A DNA stretch of 13,959 nt from an uncultured Collinsella sp. (GCA_900549185.1 URNM01000041.1:1-13959); one strand, 5' to 3'; numbered from the stretch's first letter, positions 7,401-13,641 are shown. The notes: a model not told the origin generated them from the letters alone. Program-made: numbers and translations.

Positions 7401-8280
7401 CGGTATTGCTGCTACTCCGCTGGTGAGTGTTCAGGGCGGCAAGACCTATGTGTACTTCACCGTTAACAGCGCGGATAGCAAGGATTACGTCAACTACTCT
7501 GCTGGTGGTGGCGTGTATCGCTATACGCTCGGCGATGCAGAGGCGACGCAGATTTATGATGCGGCTGGCCATTACCAGTACTGTGACTCTCCGGTCATTG
7601 CCGATGCTTCTGGCAATCTCTACTACATTAATGATTCGGGCACGCTGTTTAAACTTGGAGCTGTCGAGTCTTGGACGGTTGCCTTTAACTCCAACGGCGG
7701 GTCTGCTTGCGACACTAAGTTTGTTGCTACGGCCGATGGCAAGCTGGTCAAGCCGGCCGATCCGACGCGCGATGGCTACACTTTCGGCGGTTGGTATACC
7801 GATGAGGCTTGCACGCAGGCGTATGACTTTAGCACGCCGGTGACGGCCGATCTGACGCTGTATGCCAAGTGGACCAAGAATGTCGTTAACCCTGGCGGTA
7901 ATGGCGGCGCTGGTTCGAATGGCGGCGCTGTCGCCCCGGGTCATAAGCCGACGACCAAGACGACGGTGTCGACCAAGACCGAGACCAAGGACAACAAGTC
8001 CGACCAGAAGGACTCCGATAAGTCCGATAAGAAGGACGAGAAGAAGTCTGACAAGAAGGACAGCAAGTCCGACAAGAAGTCCGACAAGAAGTCCGATTCC
8101 AAGTCCGATACGGGTGCTGCTTCCACGACCGCTGCTAAGAAGTCCTCTAGTGCTGCCGAGCAGGAGGCTGGCACCAATCCGCTCGCCATCGTTGGCATCG
8201 CCGCCGGCGTGATTGGCCTCGCGCTCATCGCCGTCTTCGTGCTGACCAAGCGCGGCAAGGGTGACGGTAATGCCCGATAA
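4468..8280 (+). CDS. Surface protein: four transcobalamin-like (DUF4430) domains plus beta-propeller
   Basis: A 1270-residue secreted protein under the cobalamin riboswitch. The ATG at 4468 is chosen for its AAGGAGG site; an in-frame TTG at 4405 lies inside the riboswitch. After a 50-residue lead comes a signal-like segment (KRGLVAFLAFAMAFG, 52-66), then an Ala/Ser/Glu linker. Four DUF4430 (transcobalamin-like C-terminal) domains lie at about 172-289, 296-401, 411-519 and 527-638, marked by FWQLFVDG, YWQLFING, YWRFYVNG and YWHLYING. Residues 688-1065 form a PQQ-like beta-propeller, with blades such as GFVYIATENELIKIDSSTG. An InlB B-repeat/Flg_new domain spans 1069-1138. A Lys/Asp/Ser stalk (about 1158-1222) precedes one membrane span (1237-1260) with a basic tail. 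There is no LPXTG motif. The likely role is surface capture of corrinoids; adhesion is an alternative. Alanine and glycine codons are more often T-ended than in the upstream genes. Confidence 0.82.
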   Translation: MGELERNMRDDVGQPQGNAPSTDNGGQLDMFEDERDRASLHRRGAIARGVAKRGLVAFLAFAMAFGTTPAQLWAEGAEGIAEAVAQTATPDEDAALAGGTAEQGGAEVSDSEGAPAASAAITEAATGDEGSATGESPATSEQSSTASAGQAGSAAAAAVQTENPTETGDVAKKQVEVSFSIIGTDADGKAQTWVAPTQLKLDEGATAADAFIKLQEKTGFKAKYEPNTAYGFYLESITSPSDGRTLAYDPTTYAFWQLFVDGASSSVGASSVKLTQGQKIEFAYTAGSSSPVVKDQVAANVTVIGRDAQGKTQTWVDNAQYVVTSGSSALGLTKVALEANDIDAVAAGSFILSLKYNGVELGTPQDYSTYWQLFINGKSSDYTADNVTIHAGDTVTWFYGGWGDQLPSDSVHASVQVLGKDKDGKQQVWASTGQTSLKAGSTAKDLLEQVGLTLDADESSWGWFLNGIYSPFDGKSYCGYDAATNSYWRFYVNGKFADVGAGAYKLQEGDAVTFMYGADADALPGQVLGSVDVIGPDVNGNNARWGSASNVSLPEGSTAQNLIETVLKAKGVTYNGSQSGEYWFLNSINSPFEDETYGYDGATNKYWHLYINGEPSLLCANQITLKSGDKVTLAYTTDDSAMPDPDKIVVDPGATTPDWDAEWAGYGNSGNGSTVTDAKTPAQAAGLKWAFDWKAESGQQYANCSEPVIANGFVYIATENELIKIDSSTGKKVASAPLASKVSYTSRPIYTNGLIIVPLNGGAVQAITADKLICKWLTPGLTDLTQSSCTVVSDGEYVYVGSVDISYDENYNATYGNGSFARIKIATGEVSWQNIDPAEGYYWTGAALTDKYAIVPTSAGTLKCIDKTTGDVVSTMKLGAVANADCIADPSNGSTFYQMTHDGKLHVISLSAKGVLSEQKTVDLGLTNNLSAPAVSGDNLIVGGQTATGSALVLYNLKTGKTTMVAAADGKALPAGLNGIAATPLVSVQGGKTYVYFTVNSADSKDYVNYSAGGGVYRYTLGDAEATQIYDAAGHYQYCDSPVIADASGNLYYINDSGTLFKLGAVESWTVAFNSNGGSACDTKFVATADGKLVKPADPTRDGYTFGGWYTDEACTQAYDFSTPVTADLTLYAKWTKNVVNPGGNGGAGSNGGAVAPGHKPTTKTTVSTKTETKDNKSDQKDSDKSDKKDEKKSDKKDSKSDKKSDKKSDSKSDTGAASTTAAKKSSSAAEQEAGTNPLAIVGIAAGVIGLALIAVFVLTKRGKGDGNAR
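7960..8112 (+). repeat. Lys-Ser-Asp low-complexity coding repeat
   Basis: Short units encoding KSDKK and KDSKSD recur in near-tandem fashion (AAGTCCGACAAGAAG and variants). They form a charged stalk between the folded domains and the membrane span. Such tracts can change length by slippage. Confidence 0.7.
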
Positions 8281-9172
8281 GCCCAAGGAGACCAGCGGGC
8301 AACAGCCCGACTCCTCGTTTATCCAGCTCGATGATCCAAAGCAAAAGGGCGCCGCTTCGGCGGCGCCCGCCCCACGGCACAAAGCGCTCCTTGGCGTTCT
8401 GACTGCCGCGTGCACCATTCTGATCGTCGTCTCGCTGGGCTTTGTCCATCCCTCCGAGAGCGGCGCCTGGTCCGTTGATTGGATTTTTCAGTCCGTGACG
8501 GGGGAGAGCGTCGTTTCCAAGGATGACAATGGGTCTGGCTCGTCTACCGCTTCGGGCGAGGCCAGTTCCAAGGATTCCAAATCTTCGGATGCTGCAAAAG
8601 ATGAGTCCAAGGGCTCGAACGACGCCAAGGATGATTCCGAGTCTTCGCACAAGGAATCGGACAAAAGCTCGGATAGCAAGAAGTCCGATGGTCAGGACAG
8701 CAAGAGGTCTGGCGATAAATCCGCTGCCCAAAATACGGGAGCCGGTGATACTTCCAATGTGTCTGGCGGTGCTTCTTCGGGCGGCGGTCAGTCGTCTGAT
8801 GGAGCCTCATCCTCTAATGGCGGAAGCGCTTCCTCGGGCGGTCAGGGCGGCTCGCAGGAGTCCAACTACGTAACGGTGACGGTTTCGGTCACATCGAGTG
8901 CTGTGGGCAATCCTGTGTCCTCTGGTGGCACCTTTACCTTTAACGAAGGCGCTACCGTTTACGATGCCCTGTGCGCGCTGGGCCTTTCTGTCAACGCACA
9001 CGGCTCGTCGTACGGCACGTATGTTTCCGCGATTGGTGGTTTGGCCGAGAAACAGTACGGCGGCACGAGCGGGTGGATGTACTCCGTCAACGGCACAACG
9101 CCCATGACGGCCTGTAGTAACTACGTTCTCTCAAACGGCGACAACGTAGTCTGGTATTACGTTACAGGCTAG
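8270..9172 (+). CDS. Membrane-anchored DUF4430 (transcobalamin-like) protein
   Basis: A 300-residue protein. The ATG at 8270 lies 11 bases inside the end of the upstream gene, with AAGGGTG (8257-8263) as ribosome binding site; a GTG at 8261 is an in-frame alternative. The order is a short cytoplasmic N-terminus, one membrane span (ALLGVLTAACTILIVVSLGF, about 39-58), a long Ser/Lys/Asp/Gly-rich stalk (about 83-195), and a single DUF4430 domain (196-300) with canonical features GGLAEKQYGGTSGWMYSVNG and NGDNVVWYYV. It is therefore anchored at its N-terminus, the opposite of its partner, with the domain outermost. The overlap implies co-translation and shared B12 control. Expected role: ligand binding at the surface, possibly handing corrinoid to a transporter encoded elsewhere. 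Domain identity is firm; ligand is inferred. Confidence 0.82.
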   Translation: MPDKPKETSGQQPDSSFIQLDDPKQKGAASAAPAPRHKALLGVLTAACTILIVVSLGFVHPSESGAWSVDWIFQSVTGESVVSKDDNGSGSSTASGEASSKDSKSSDAAKDESKGSNDAKDDSESSHKESDKSSDSKKSDGQDSKRSGDKSAAQNTGAGDTSNVSGGASSGGGQSSDGASSSNGGSASSGGQGGSQESNYVTVTVSVTSSAVGNPVSSGGTFTFNEGATVYDALCALGLSVNAHGSSYGTYVSAIGGLAEKQYGGTSGWMYSVNGTTPMTACSNYVLSNGDNVVWYYVTG

Positions 9173-9194
9173 AGGCCTCGACATAGCGCGCCAG

Positions 9195-9232
9195 ACGGGC
9201 GGTTCGGACCAACATCCGAGCCGCCCGTTTTT
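9195..9232 (+). terminator. Rho-independent terminator of the DUF4430 operon
   Basis: A 14-bp stem with one G-T pair (ACGGGCGGTTCGGA, 9195-9208, with 9215-9228), a 6-base loop and a run of T to 9232. It starts 22 bases after the stop codon and closes the two-gene operon. Confidence 0.9.
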
Positions 9233-9271
9233 CATGCGAATGGGACTGGATCGCCGGGTCTCTCGGCAAAC

Positions 9272-9305
9272 AAAAAACCGGTTGGAACGGGAATTCCAAC
9301 CGGTT
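9272..9305 (-). terminator. Rho-independent terminator for GtrA gene (minus strand)
   Basis: A perfect 12-bp stem, AACCGGTTGGAA (9276-9287) with TTCCAACCGGTT (9294-9305), has six A residues on its left side (9272-9277). Read on the minus strand, these give the T tract after the hairpin. It lies 26 bases past the stop of the leftmost GtrA gene. Confidence 0.85.
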
Positions 9306-9331
9306 ATACATTCAAGCAAATAGTGAATCGA

Positions 9332-9739
9332 CTACGACCGTGCGCCCTCGAGGAAGAAGCGGCGGCTGAAGTAGTTGTACCAGGTGACGAGGAACGTGGC
9401 GATGGCCTTCATGGCCTGGTAGCCGATGCTCAAAAACGTGACGCCCACAAACATGTACAGGTCGTTGAGGCCCAGGCCGATCACCGACAGGATGGTGAAG
9501 ATCGTGAACTCGCGCTTGCGGCTCATGCCTTTGCGGTGGTCGAACACGTACTTCATGCTGAGCCAGTAGTTGACCACGACGGACGTGATAAACGAAACCG
9601 TGGTGCTCATCAAAAAGTCGAGGTGGAACAGCTCGACGAGCGCAATGAGCATGCCCCAGTCGATGCCAAAGGAGATAAGACCCACGACGGCAAACTTGAG
9701 GAACTGCTTGGTATGAGGTTGTGCCAGCGCCTTGCGCAC
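9332..9739 (-). CDS. GtrA-family membrane protein (first copy)
   Basis: A 135-residue protein with four hydrophobic segments in the GtrA pattern: KFAVVGLISFGIDWGML near the start, then a span ending in NYWLSMKYVF, the basic cytoplasmic loop DHRKGMSRKREF, and two further spans ending in WYNYFSRRFFLEG. GtrA-like proteins are thought to help move lipid-linked sugars across the membrane for modification of surface polymers. The start is a GTG at 9739 with only a weak GGA-containing ribosome binding site; no ATG lies close upstream in this frame. No glycosyltransferase (GtrB-like) gene is nearby. It is a paralogue of the next gene: both share SMKYVF, GMSR+REF, LSVIGL and LND. Family call firm, substrate unknown. 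Confidence 0.87.
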   Translation of the reverse strand: MRKALAQPHTKQFLKFAVVGLISFGIDWGMLIALVELFHLDFLMSTTVSFITSVVVNYWLSMKYVFDHRKGMSRKREFTIFTILSVIGLGLNDLYMFVGVTFLSIGYQAMKAIATFLVTWYNYFSRRFFLEGARS

Positions 9740-9892
9740 GTAATCACATCCAATGCGTTGATGAATCGAGCAGAGGATACTTTAGAGCTTTTACAAGGGA
9801 AACGTAAGGTCTTTGCCAAGAACTATATGAACTCGCCAAATTTTCAAGAGCTAATCCGCAAACGTTGAAAATTTGCCCGTAAACGAGCGACA

Positions 9893-9932
9893 CCCACGGA
9901 CGATACTGCGCTGAGTGCGCGTCGTCCGTGGG
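9893..9932. other. Large inverted repeat between the two GtrA genes
   Basis: CCCACGGACGA (9893-9903) is perfectly complementary to TCGTCCGTGGG (9922-9932), with an inner GCGC/GCGC pairing. It lies 26 bases past the end of the second GtrA gene, where a terminator is expected, but neither side has a T tract. It may be a weak terminator, an RNA-stabilising end or a processing site. Confidence 0.5.
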
Positions 9933-9958
9933 CGCCGTAATGCTGCAGGGGTTTCGAG

Positions 9959-10354
9959 CTATTTTGTCTCGTCGCCCTCCAGGAAGATTTTTCGGGTCAC
10001 AAAGTTGTAGACCATGACAAGCGCGGTGGCGCAGATCTTGGCGATATTGGCCTCGAGTCCCAGGCCGGCGTTGAGCGCCAGCACGATGCCGTCGTTGAGC
10101 ACCAAACCGATCACGGACAGCACGACAAAGATGATGAACTCGCGGCGGCGGCTCATGCCTTCCTTGTGCGCAAACACGTACTTCATGCTTGCGAGGTAGT
10201 TAAAGATGAGTGAGATGATAAAGCCGCTGGTGTTGGCGATTAGGATGTTGAGGCCCAGACCGTAGTGGAGCAGATTCATAATGCCAAAGTCGATAACCGT
10301 GGCAATGACACCGACGACGCCAAATTTCATGATCTGCGCAAGGAGCTTTTGCAT
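9959..10354 (-). CDS. GtrA-family membrane protein (second copy)
   Basis: A 131-residue protein when started at the ATG at 10354, which has AAGGCAGG four bases upstream. A TTG at 10417 would add 21 residues but has no usable ribosome binding site and lies in a hairpin-rich stretch, so I prefer the ATG. Four hydrophobic segments match GtrA: KFGVVGVIATVIDFGIM, a second span ending NYLASMKYVF, a basic loop HKEGMSRRREF, then two more spans ending FVTRKIFLEGDE. The expected role is membrane passage or presentation of a lipid-linked sugar. It follows the fructose-bisphosphatase gene on the same strand, 78 bases away, and may be co-transcribed. It closely resembles the neighbouring copy, which suggests tandem duplication. 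Confidence 0.87.
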   Translation of the reverse strand: MQKLLAQIMKFGVVGVIATVIDFGIMNLLHYGLGLNILIANTSGFIISLIFNYLASMKYVFAHKEGMSRRREFIIFVVLSVIGLVLNDGIVLALNAGLGLEANIAKICATALVMVYNFVTRKIFLEGDETK

Positions 10355-10371
10355 GGTACCTGCCTTAAGCT

Positions 10372-10426
10372 GGCGCCGAAGCGCCGCGGGGATGACAAAC
10401 TCAGCAAGTTTAGCCAATCCCCGCGG
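10372..10426 (-). other. Hairpins between fbp and GtrA
   Basis: Two structures overlap in the fbp-GtrA gap. One is GGCGC/GCGCC around a four-base loop (10372-10385; TTCG when read on the minus strand, an especially stable tetraloop). The other is a 9-bp inverted repeat CCGCGGGGA/TCCCCGCGG (10384-10392 with 10418-10426) around a 25-base loop. Neither is followed by a T tract. They may adjust read-through or RNA stability between the two genes. Confidence 0.45.
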
Positions 10427-10432
10427 GTGGTG

Positions 10433-12349
10433 CTAGGCGCGCTCCTCGATAGCACCGTTTCTATATGCATCGAGCAGCTGACGCAGGTCTTGGATTTGGC
10501 TGCGGATCTTGGCGCCAGTATCGGTGTCGCTCACCATGCGGCGACGGTCCGCTTGGTCAAAACGGTTGGTCTCGCTTTCGATGTCCACGTTGCGCGTGAG
10601 TGCCTCGGCAACCGTCGTAAAGGCCCGGTGCGACTTGAGGCGGCAGCCGCGCGAGCTCGAGATGAGCGTATAGCCGGCGATGCCCGTCTTGGGATGGTAA
10701 GCGCGGCAGAAGCCGCCATCGATGACCAGCAGCTTGCCCTCGGCGCGGATGGGCTGCTCGCCCTTGGTGGTTTTAACGGGCGTGTGGCCGTTGATGATGT
10801 GGCCGGTCGGCGAGCATGCCATGGGCGCGACGCCAAACTCGCGCATGATATCATCGCAGACCGAGGGCGACTTGGTAAGCGTAAAGTACGGGTCCATCGG
10901 CTCGACCCAGGTGCTCTTATCGGCGATATAGGCGCGCTCAAAGGTACGCACCAGGCGTCCGCTGGCGGGTGAATTGAAGCCAATCCACAGGTACCACATC
11001 CAGTCGAGGGCATCGCGGTCGCCCACGCGCCACGCGCGGCGGGCGATGTGGTCGCAAAAATCGAGATAATCGCGGCCAGCGTGCCAGGTGCCCAGGCAGT
11101 TCATGCTGCTAAAGGTGCCGTCTTCGTTGAGCGGAACGCAGCCGTGGAAGAGCAGGTTGCCGTTGGCGACCTTGTACATCGAGCCGTGGGTGTAGAGGAA
11201 ATCGATATGGCGATGCAGGTGATCGGCGGTGACAAACTCGGACACGAGCTTGTCGATGATGTGCTGCTCCTGAGACGTGAGCGTGTAGGGGTCCGCCGGG
11301 TCGACGGTGGGGAAGTCGTTGGTCGTGAGCGGCCACACGCTGCCGTCGGCGAGCGTGACCGTGCCGGTGTCGTGGTCGATCTTGTCGAGTAACAGGCGGT
11401 CGGTCATATCGAACTCGGGGTGGCGCTGGATAATCTGGCCCTCTAGCTTAAAGAGCAGCACGTTGATGGCCTTGATCAGCGGGGTGATGGGCTCACCGGC
11501 GGTGTAGGTGGCATCGGCAAAGGCAACAAGCTCGCGCAGCGAGATGCCGTAGTCGTTCTCGAGGATCTCGTAGTTGTCGTAGCGTAGGTTGTTGCGCAGC
11601 ACCGTGGCGATGCAGGCGGGCTCACCGGCCGCAGCGCCCATCCACAGCAGGTCGTGGTTGCCCCACTGGATGTCGAGTGAATGGTAGGTGAGCAGACGGT
11701 CCATAATCTTGGCCGCGCCGCCGCCGCGGTCGAAGATGTCGCCCACCAGGTGCAGGTGGTCGACGGCCAGGCGCTTGATGAGCGAAGCGAGCGACTCGAT
11801 AAAGTCGTCTGCGCTGGCGGTCTCCAGGATGGACTCCACGATGCGCTCGTGATAGCGCACGCGATAGTTGTTCTCGTCCGGGTGCGTGTGCAACAACTCG
11901 TCGATGATGTAGGCGTAATCGCGCGGGATGGCCTTACGCACTTTGGAGCGCGTGTAGCGGCTTGAAAGCGAGCGAGCGACCATGATGAGCTGGTCAAGCA
12001 TCGTCTTGTACCAGGTTGGCGAGTCCTCGCGCCGGCTGCGGACCAGGTCGATCTTCTCGCGCGGGTAGTAGATGAGCGTACACAGCTCGCCCTTTTCGTC
12101 AAAGGAGAGCGTGTCGCCAAAAATCTCGTCGACATGCTCGCGCACGACGCCCGAGCAGTTGTTGAGGATGTGCATAAAGGCTTCGTACTCACCATGCACG
12201 TCGCTCATAAAATGCTCGGTGCCCTTGGGTAGGTTGAGGATGGCCGAGAGATTGATGATCTCGGTAAATGCGGATTGTTCGGTGGGGAACTGTCTCGACA
12301 GCAGGCGCAGATACTTAAAGTCTTGCGGATTGCGATCGAATGCGACCAT
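10433..12349 (-). CDS. fbp: Fructose-1,6-bisphosphatase class III
   Basis: A 638-residue protein matching the Firmicutes-type class III FBPase (Bacillus subtilis Fbp is about 670 residues). It hydrolyses fructose 1,6-bisphosphate to fructose 6-phosphate and phosphate in gluconeogenesis, in the cytoplasm. Metallophosphatase motifs are in order: MSDVHGEYEAF (48-58), LVGDIFDRGGGAAK (201-214) and IQWGNHDLLWMG (228-239), with HTPVKTTKGEQP and LLVIDGGFCRAY toward the C-terminus. The ATG at 12349 has AAGGTG four bases upstream; an upstream in-frame TTG at 12394 lies inside an inverted repeat and is less likely. The inverted repeat at 12377-12406 just upstream is a candidate operator. The coding frame is intact. 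The family is clear. Confidence 0.95.
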   Translation of the reverse strand: MVAFDRNPQDFKYLRLLSRQFPTEQSAFTEIINLSAILNLPKGTEHFMSDVHGEYEAFMHILNNCSGVVREHVDEIFGDTLSFDEKGELCTLIYYPREKIDLVRSRREDSPTWYKTMLDQLIMVARSLSSRYTRSKVRKAIPRDYAYIIDELLHTHPDENNYRVRYHERIVESILETASADDFIESLASLIKRLAVDHLHLVGDIFDRGGGAAKIMDRLLTYHSLDIQWGNHDLLWMGAAAGEPACIATVLRNNLRYDNYEILENDYGISLRELVAFADATYTAGEPITPLIKAINVLLFKLEGQIIQRHPEFDMTDRLLLDKIDHDTGTVTLADGSVWPLTTNDFPTVDPADPYTLTSQEQHIIDKLVSEFVTADHLHRHIDFLYTHGSMYKVANGNLLFHGCVPLNEDGTFSSMNCLGTWHAGRDYLDFCDHIARRAWRVGDRDALDWMWYLWIGFNSPASGRLVRTFERAYIADKSTWVEPMDPYFTLTKSPSVCDDIMREFGVAPMACSPTGHIINGHTPVKTTKGEQPIRAEGKLLVIDGGFCRAYHPKTGIAGYTLISSSRGCRLKSHRAFTTVAEALTRNVDIESETNRFDQADRRRMVSDTDTGAKIRSQIQDLRQLLDAYRNGAIEERA

Positions 12350-12376
12350 GAAACACCTTCCGATGGGGCTGGTAAA

Positions 12377-12406
12377 ACTGATAAACAGCGTCAAACGTTT
12401 ATCAGT
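12377..12406 (-). promoter_or_regulatory. Perfect inverted repeat upstream of fbp (candidate operator)
   Basis: ACTGATAAAC (12377-12386) and GTTTATCAGT (12397-12406) are perfectly complementary, with a 10-base spacer, so the arm centres are 20 bp (two helical turns) apart. It lies 28-57 bases before the fbp ATG, a typical operator position. A hairpin role in the 5' leader is possible. The binding protein is unknown. Confidence 0.45.
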
Positions 12407-12573
12407 ATGCGCCGCTTTTGTTTCGATTTTGCGCCAGCGGCTGAATTGTCGGCTGAACGGTTTGGTAAATCGATTTAGTTGAGGTAGATATGGCGGTTGG
12501 GTGGAGACGACAGAGGGTGTTTTTTCAGATATTTATGCGTGGGGCCGGTGGAGACGATGGTGGTAAAGATGTT

Positions 12574-12604
12574 CACTATTTTTGGTTCGATTTGGTAAAT
12601 AGTG
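12574..12604 (+). promoter_or_regulatory. Inverted repeat upstream of degV promoter
   Basis: CACTATTT (12574-12581) and AAATAGTG (12597-12604) form perfect 8-bp arms with a 15-base spacer. The right arm ends 28 bases before the proposed -10, so it overlaps the -35 region or lies just upstream of it. A regulator site is plausible. Confidence 0.35.
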
Positions 12605-12632
12605 GACATATGTACCGCATGTAGGCTCACTG

Positions 12633-12641
12633 TGCGATAAT
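12633..12641 (+). promoter_or_regulatory. Extended -10 promoter for degV
   Basis: TGCGATAAT combines an extended-10 TG with GATAAT, 5 of 6 to consensus, 28 bases before the start. No good -35 lies 16-18 bases upstream, as is common for extended -10 promoters. This would give a short leader of about 20 bases. Confidence 0.45.
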
Positions 12642-12669
12642 TTGCGCAGCAATGAGTAAGGAGCCTCAT

Positions 12670-13560
12670 ATGAGTGATTTTGTCCTGACCTGTGAATCCG
12701 CCGCCGATCGAACCCGTGAGTTCTTTGCGTCGCGCAATATCCCTGTCGTGTGTTTTCATTACGAGATCGACGATGTTGTCTATACGGACGATCTGTATCA
12801 GTCGATTACGCCGGACGAGTTTTTTGCCCAGATTGCCGCGGGCGCCATGCCCAAGACGTCTCAGGTGAGCGTGGGTGAGTACGAGGAGTTTTGGGAGCCG
12901 TTTGTTGCCGAGGGTAAAGACGTGCTGCACCTGACGTTGTCGTCGGGTATTTCGGGCACGTATGGATCGGCCTGCGTCGCGGCGCAGATGCTTGCGGATC
13001 GCTATCCCGAGGGCGGCAAGGTGCGCGTCATCGATTCGCTGGCGGCGTCTTCGGGCTTTGGCCTGTTGTTGGAATATGCCGCCGATGTGCGCGATAGCGG
13101 GGCTTCACTCGACGAGACGGCTGCCTGGATCGAGGAGCACAAACTCAACCTGCACCACTGGTTCTTCTCGACCGATCTGTCGAGCTACCTACGAGGCGGT
13201 CGCATTTCGGCTGCGAGTGCGATCATCGGCACGGCGCTTAAGATTTGCCCGCTTATGACGGTCGATTGCGATGGCAAGCTGTCGCCACGTGAGAAGATTC
13301 GCACTAAGAAGCGCGCGATTTCCGAGATGGCCAAGACCATGATGGCACACGTGCAGGACGGTGTGGATTATTCGGGTAAGTGCATCATGTCGCACTCGGC
13401 GTGCCGTGAGGATGCCGAGGCAGTTGCGGCGCTGATTGAGGAACAGGTTCCGCAGCTTAAAGGCAAGATTGAGATCAATGACATCGGTACTCTGATTGGC
13501 TCGCATACCGGACCTGGTACGGTGGCGCTCTTCTTTATGGGCGACAAGCGCGTGGATTAA
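12670..13560 (+). CDS. DegV family fatty-acid-binding protein (FakB-like)
   Basis: A 296-residue cytoplasmic protein. The ATG at 12670 has AAGGAG (12658-12663) 6 bases upstream; an ATG at 12652 in the same frame lies before that site and is rejected. DegV hallmarks are present: PKTSQVS (61-67), whose Thr-Ser contacts the fatty-acid carboxylate in the family, SSGISGTYGSA (91-101), STDLSSYLRGGRIS (167-180) and IGSHTGPGTVALFF (276-289). DegV/FakB proteins bind a fatty acid and, where the kinase FakA is present, present it for phosphorylation so exogenous fatty acids can enter phospholipids. No fakA lies in this window. The length is normal (about 280-300) and the gene appears to be a single-gene unit. 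The fold call is firm; the specific fatty acid is not known. Confidence 0.93.
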   Translation: MSDFVLTCESAADRTREFFASRNIPVVCFHYEIDDVVYTDDLYQSITPDEFFAQIAAGAMPKTSQVSVGEYEEFWEPFVAEGKDVLHLTLSSGISGTYGSACVAAQMLADRYPEGGKVRVIDSLAASSGFGLLLEYAADVRDSGASLDETAAWIEEHKLNLHHWFFSTDLSSYLRGGRISAASAIIGTALKICPLMTVDCDGKLSPREKIRTKKRAISEMAKTMMAHVQDGVDYSGKCIMSHSACREDAEAVAALIEEQVPQLKGKIEINDIGTLIGSHTGPGTVALFFMGDKRVD

Positions 13561-13601
13561 TTTGCCCCATCACATCGCTGCATGATTGTTCAAGCGAAAA
13601 C

Positions 13602-13629
13602 GGCCCGCCTCACGTTTGTGGGGCGGGCC
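13602..13629 (-). terminator. Hairpin terminator between convergent genes
   Basis: GGCCCGCCTCAC (13602-13613) pairs with GTGGGGCGGGCC (13618-13629), 12 bp with one G-T pair and a GTTT loop. AAAA at 13597-13600 gives a T run on the minus strand, so it best serves the minus-strand gene to its right. The plus side has only a poor T run, though it may still help end degV transcription. Confidence 0.75.
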
Positions 13630-13641
13630 TTGCTGTTGCGG

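Larger units (their letters stand above)
12407..12669. other. Intergenic region between fbp and degV
   Basis: No gene is seen here. The stretch is AT-richer than its flanks. TTTGGTAAAT occurs exactly at 12461-12470 and again at 12591-12600, and AAATCGATTT (12467-12476) is a perfect palindrome. The degV promoter elements and leader lie at the right end. Confidence 0.5.

Noticed and set aside
7960..8112. Short repeats resembling a CRISPR array
   Set aside because: The units are tiny, lack unique spacers and stay in frame, encoding a Lys/Ser/Asp stalk.
8160..8280. Sortase (LPXTG) anchoring of the large surface protein
   Set aside because: A terminal hydrophobic span and basic tail are present, but there is no LPXTG-like motif before them, so only membrane anchoring is supported.
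6316..8418. Second long minus-strand open frame
   Set aside because: Also antisense to the surface-protein gene, Arg/Leu/Ile-rich without a family pattern, and crossing a real gene boundary.
9761..9868. Plus-strand 35-codon frame with a protein-like, AT-richer composition
   Set aside because: It has no ribosome binding site and no known domain, and lies in the upstream region of a minus-strand GtrA gene, where AT-rich DNA is expected. It could be a remnant, but nothing supports that.
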